From Zetaproteobacteria bacterium (GTDB lineage Bacteria > Pseudomonadota > Zetaproteobacteria > Mariprofundales > Mariprofundaceae): DNA of 7,787 bases. The notes below the pieces were generated by a model. The model made no database searches, was not told the origin of the DNA, and saw only the letters and a program-made list of their open reading frames with translations. Within the stretch, counting starts at the first letter, position 1. Every line of letters starts with the position of its first letter. The DNA lies in NCBI GenBank assembly GCA_021545625.1, contig JAJRVH010000017.1:1-7787 (forward strand). Direction: 5' to 3'. Of the stretch, positions 5,252-7,787 are shown piece by piece. Both the position numbers and the translations under genes were made by a program.

Positions 5252-6043
5252 ATGCTGCTGTTGCATATCACCGACACCCACCTGTATGGCACACCCGGAC
5301 ATACGCTGAAAGGCATCTGCACCCGGGCCAGCTGTGCCGCCGTGATCGAGAAGGCCCGCCGCCGTTTCCCCGGCCCCGACGCCATCCTGCTCGGCGGCGA
5401 CATGTCGCAGGATCATTCGCCGGCCAGCTACCGGCAACTGGCCGGGCTGCTGAGGCCATGGCGGGTGCCGTTCATGCTGACACCGGGCAACCATGCCGAC
5501 ATGGGAGCGATACGCAACAGCCTGATCCCGGCGCTCGACGCGCTGTCATCGTTCCGCGAAACGCTGCACGGCGGCAGATGGCAGGTGATCTGCCTCAACT
5601 CCCATGCCGACGGACAGGTGGCCGGCCATCTGGCTGCAGATGAACTGAAACGACTTGACCGACAGCTGGACGAATACCCGCACAGCCCGGCGCTGCTGGC
5701 ACTGCATCATCCGCCACTGGCCATCGGCAGCCGCTGGATGGATGACATCGGACTTGCCAACGCTGACGCCTTCTGGGGTATCGTCGAAAAACACCCGCAG
5801 GTGCGGGCGGTGCTGTGCGGCCACATCCATCAGGAGCTGGATATCAGGCGCGGCGATGTTCGCGTGCTCGGTACGCCGGCGACCTGCATCCAGTTCAGGC
5901 CGGGTCACGACACATTCGCGCTCGACGACCTCCCGCCCGGCTATCGCTGGCTGAAACTGCTGCCCGACGGCGCCATCGACACCGGCATTGAACGCATCGA
6001 GGGCTTCGTAGCGTCCGACCTTCAGGACTGCTCGTTTTACTGA
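5252..6043 (+). CDS. cpdA: 3',5'-cyclic-AMP phosphodiesterase CpdA
   Basis: Hydrolyses cAMP to AMP as a class III calcineurin-like metallophosphodiesterase, lowering the signal sensed by CRP-type regulators. It has 263 residues, close to E. coli CpdA. The metal-site blocks are in order: ITDTHL (Asp8, His10), GGDMSQD (Asp50), PGNHAD (Asn80, His81), LHHPP (His152/153) and CGHIHQELD (His191, His193). Further CpdA-specific matches are GTPATCIQFRP (207-217) and FALDDLPPGYR (222-232). The residue after the GNH motif is Ala rather than the usual Asp/Glu; all expected metal ligands remain. The ATG at 5252 begins directly at the first strand and lacks a clear Shine-Dalgarno. It follows the isomerase gene by 30 bases and is last in the plus-strand cluster. 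Its stop overlaps that of the convergent Rieske gene. Confidence 0.94.
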   Translation: MLLLHITDTHLYGTPGHTLKGICTRASCAAVIEKARRRFPGPDAILLGGDMSQDHSPASYRQLAGLLRPWRVPFMLTPGNHADMGAIRNSLIPALDALSSFRETLHGGRWQVICLNSHADGQVAGHLAADELKRLDRQLDEYPHSPALLALHHPPLAIGSRWMDDIGLANADAFWGIVEKHPQVRAVLCGHIHQELDIRRGDVRVLGTPATCIQFRPGHDTFALDDLPPGYRWLKLLPDGAIDTGIERIEGFVASDLQDCSFY

Positions 6044-6414
6044 GCCAGCCGCAGCGGCACCTCAAGCACGTCGCCGCATTCGCGCAGCGGCAGGGACTCC
6101 AGGCCGCGCGGGCATGGCCCCGCCAGACATGCGCCGTCCAGCGGATCGAAGCGGGCCCCGTGGGTATGACAGAGCAGCTGTTCGCCGTCTTCGGAAAAGA
6201 AGCGACCCGGCTGCCAGTCCAGTGGCGATCCGGCATGCGGGCAACGATTGCGCCATGCCCGGAAAGCCCCCCGAAAACAGATCGCAAAGCCCTGTTCATC
6301 CAGCCCGATCGTGCCGCCGTGATCGAGATGCATTTCGACCTTCAGATCAAAGCAAACCGCGCCACCTTCCGGAGGACGGGCAATGCGCTGCCATTGCAGG
6401 GCCGTGTCGCTCAT
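6037..6414 (-). CDS. Stand-alone Rieske [2Fe-2S] ferredoxin-like protein
   Basis: A 125-residue single-domain Rieske protein, presumably a soluble one-electron carrier or an accessory subunit; the partner is unknown. The cluster motifs are CPHAG (Cys58, His60) and CHTHG (Cys82, His85), with 21 residues between His60 and Cys82. The first box reads NRCPHAGSPLDW and the second HTHGARFDP. There is no N-terminal transmembrane helix or Tat signal, so it is not a bc1 Rieske subunit. There is also no catalytic oxygenase domain, and no oxygenase or nitrite reductase gene sits beside it. The start at 6414 gives the normal N-terminal strand; the Shine-Dalgarno is poor. It lies downstream of the hemY terminator, so it needs its own promoter or read-through. 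Confidence 0.92.
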   Translation of the reverse strand: MSDTALQWQRIARPPEGGAVCFDLKVEMHLDHGGTIGLDEQGFAICFRGAFRAWRNRCPHAGSPLDWQPGRFFSEDGEQLLCHTHGARFDPLDGACLAGPCPRGLESLPLRECGDVLEVPLRLAQ

Positions 6415-6532
6415 CGGAATATCAGAACACGGGACGGCGCACAGCGCAAGAGTCTACCGCCCGAAAAGACAGGCGGCCGCCCGTCGGCGACCGCCAGCGG
6501 ATCAAGAGACCCGCTCATTCGTTACCCTGTTT
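6415..6532 (-). other. Intergenic region between hemY and the Rieske gene
   Basis: This 118-base gap holds the hemY terminator. Between the terminator and the Rieske ATG the best promoter match is TTGCGC, 17 bases, TCTGAT on the minus strand, which is weak and would place the start within a few bases of the ATG. No small ORF or RNA gene is convincing. Confidence 0.5.
6463..6495 (-). terminator. Rho-independent terminator after hemY
   Basis: On the minus strand, GGCGGTCGCC (6495-6486) pairs with GGCGGCCGCC (6481-6472) in a ten-pair, almost all G-C stem with one G-U pair and a four-base loop. It is followed by TGTCTTTTC. The position, about 37 bases after the hemY stop, fits termination of the hemX/hemY transcript and separates it from the Rieske gene. 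Confidence 0.85.
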
Positions 6533-7705
6533 TTAGACGGTTTTCTCCGTCTTGTCCAGTTCGCCCGTCAGCGCCCGCCGATAGCACAGCGCCGCCTGGC
6601 CGTGCTCGTCACTGGCCAGATACCAGTCGCCCAGCGACTGCCAGGCCGCCGCCGCGAACACCGCATCCCCGGCCGTTCCGGCCAGCGACTCCATCTGCTC
6701 GAAAGCCAGGCCGTCGAGACCGCCCGCGTGGGCCAGCTCGGCCCTCAACCAGCGCTGGGCATCGTTGATCTCGCCGTCGCGTTTTTTCTCAAGCTTGCGA
6801 TAGGACCGCATCGGATCCTTGCGCAGCGAAGCCAGCAGCAACCTGGCGATCGCCAGATCGGCCTGCTTTTCCAGACAGGAGCGCCACAGACGCACAGCCG
6901 CATTCTCGTCGCCGGCATCGCGCAAATGGCTACCATAGGCAACCAGCACGTCCCGGTCATCCGGCAGCAGCCGGTGGGCCTTGCGCAGATATGGCAGGGC
7001 CTGGTCCGGTTCCTGCTCCGCCAGCGCCAGATACGCACGCACCAGCCGCGGCTTGACCGCATGGGAGGAGCGGTGACCGCGCTTCCAGACATCCTCCAGC
7101 AATTCCGCCAGCCGTTGCCAGTCGCCTTCCTCCTCCGCCAGATCGGCAAGCCGGGACATGGCCAGCGGCGAACCCGGCCAGGCATGGAGCCAGGCATCCA
7201 GATGCGCCTTGCGCACACCCAGGTCGGGCCTCGGATGGGCGCTCGGTGACGTCACGATGCGGGCAATCAGGGCCGTCAGCAGCGGATCCTGATCGGCAGC
7301 CGGCATCGGCTGATCCTTGGCCGGCGTCATCAGGGCCTTCATCAGTTCCAGCAGCCAGCCGGGCAACACGCCCCTGGCCCGTTTCAGGTTCCGGATGCCC
7401 GCATCGCCGCGCATGTTCAGCCACTGCGCCAGCGCCTCGCGCAGGTTCTGTTCCCGCCGCCTGCGACTGCCCATGCGCAGCGAGCGCCACAGATGTCCGG
7501 GCCCGGCGAACAGGGCCGAAACCAGACTGCGGACAAACCAGATGACGAACAGCAGCACCAGCAACGCGACAATAAAGGCGCCCTGTCTGGTTTCGAATAC
7601 CCAGCCGAACGCCTCCAGCCGGAGTGCCTGATCGGCGATATCCGGAAAGGCAATCAGCGCAATGGTCAGCAACAGCGCCAGGATCAGTAACAACACGAAG
7701 CGCAT
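6533..7705 (-). CDS. hemY: HemY-type TPR membrane protein (heme-biosynthesis associated)
   Basis: Inner-membrane protein of 390 residues encoded with hemX in many beta- and gammaproteobacteria. Its biochemical role is not established, and it is unrelated to the Bacillus protoporphyrinogen oxidase also named HemY. Two hydrophobic helices lie at about 2-20 (RFVLLLILALLLTIALIAF) and 44-66, then a basic stretch (RMGSRRRREQN, 77-87) marking the cytoplasmic side. The rest is helical tetratricopeptide-like repeats, clearest at about 204-252 (AYLALAEQEPDQALPYLRKA and the next helix pair) and near the end (WQSLGDWYLASDEHGQAALCYRRAL, 355-379). The ATG at 7705 has GGAG eight bases upstream and overlaps the preceding stop by one base (TGATG). 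Length and two-helix-plus-TPR layout match the family. A strong terminator follows. Confidence 0.88.
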   Translation of the reverse strand: MRFVLLLILALLLTIALIAFPDIADQALRLEAFGWVFETRQGAFIVALLVLLFVIWFVRSLVSALFAGPGHLWRSLRMGSRRRREQNLREALAQWLNMRGDAGIRNLKRARGVLPGWLLELMKALMTPAKDQPMPAADQDPLLTALIARIVTSPSAHPRPDLGVRKAHLDAWLHAWPGSPLAMSRLADLAEEEGDWQRLAELLEDVWKRGHRSSHAVKPRLVRAYLALAEQEPDQALPYLRKAHRLLPDDRDVLVAYGSHLRDAGDENAAVRLWRSCLEKQADLAIARLLLASLRKDPMRSYRKLEKKRDGEINDAQRWLRAELAHAGGLDGLAFEQMESLAGTAGDAVFAAAAWQSLGDWYLASDEHGQAALCYRRALTGELDKTEKTV

Positions 7706-7787
7706 CAGATCCGCTCCAGCCAGTTGCGCGCGGTATCGCGCAGGGTTTTGATATCATCGCGGATGCGCGAGAAATCTTCCGGCAGCC
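7705..7787 (-). CDS. C-terminal end of a protein upstream of hemY, possibly HemX (partial)
   Basis: Only the last 26 codons and the TGA are present; the gene continues past the right edge. The fragment reads LPEDFSRIRDDIKTLRD and on to NWLERI, a charged amphipathic helix. It is too short to recognise by sequence. HemX (the putative uroporphyrinogen-III C-methyltransferase-like membrane protein) normally precedes hemY, and the one-base stop/start overlap shows the two are translated together, so HemX is the best positional guess. Confidence 0.5.
   Translation of the reverse strand, partial: LPEDFSRIRDDIKTLRDTARNWLERI

Noticed and set aside
4514..5494. A 326-codon minus-strand frame opposite the isomerase gene and cpdA.
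   Set aside because: It crosses three well-supported plus-strand genes and has no recognisable domain; its composition is that of a codon-bias shadow.
1..7787. Search for CRISPR arrays, insertion sequences, integrase sites or toxin-antitoxin pairs.
   Set aside because: No spaced direct repeats, transposase motifs, flanking inverted repeats or small paired toxin genes could be seen; gene content is core housekeeping.

Overview
The window is about 7.8 kb of GC-rich, tightly packed chromosomal DNA from a member of the Pseudomonadota. An RhlB-type DEAD-box helicase, CpdA, a HemY-type membrane protein and sigma-54 followed by hpf all fit a gammaproteobacterial or closely related lineage. The long form of HPF and the bolA-grxD pair upstream of rpoN differ from the enterobacterial arrangement, so I do not assign a genus. 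Nearly all of it is housekeeping or regulatory; I see no phage, transposon, CRISPR array or defence genes.

Left block, minus strand (2736 to 1): a tRNA with a CAU anticodon (probably the lysidine-modified tRNA-Ile2) is followed by a BolA-family gene and grxD (monothiol CGFS glutaredoxin), which overlap by 4 bases. A 172-bp gap holds a good sigma-70-type promoter and a structured leader. Then come rpoN (sigma-54) and hpf (long-form ribosome hibernation factor, cut by the left edge). The hpf Shine-Dalgarno is formed by the last two rpoN codons, so the two genes are probably translationally coupled.

Middle block, plus strand (2804 to 6043): rhlB, a DUF4442 hot-dog thioesterase-like gene, a DsbA-fold HCCA-isomerase-like gene and cpdA (cAMP phosphodiesterase) are packed with gaps or overlaps of 5, -14 and 30 bases, and look like one operon. 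It starts 67 bp from the divergent tRNA.

Right block, minus strand (7787 to 6037): the last 26 codons of an unidentified gene, hemX by position only, overlap hemY by one base. A strong intrinsic terminator follows hemY. A stand-alone Rieske [2Fe-2S] protein comes next, and its stop overlaps the convergent cpdA stop by 7 bp.

The genes cover Fe-S cluster handling (GrxD/BolA, Rieske), heme-associated functions, global regulation (sigma-54, cAMP turnover) and RNA or ribosome economy (RhlB, HPF). The least explained stretch is the rpoN leader. It holds two mutually exclusive hairpins next to the start codon and a small ORF whose stop overlaps the rpoN ATG. No clearly new multi-gene system is visible.
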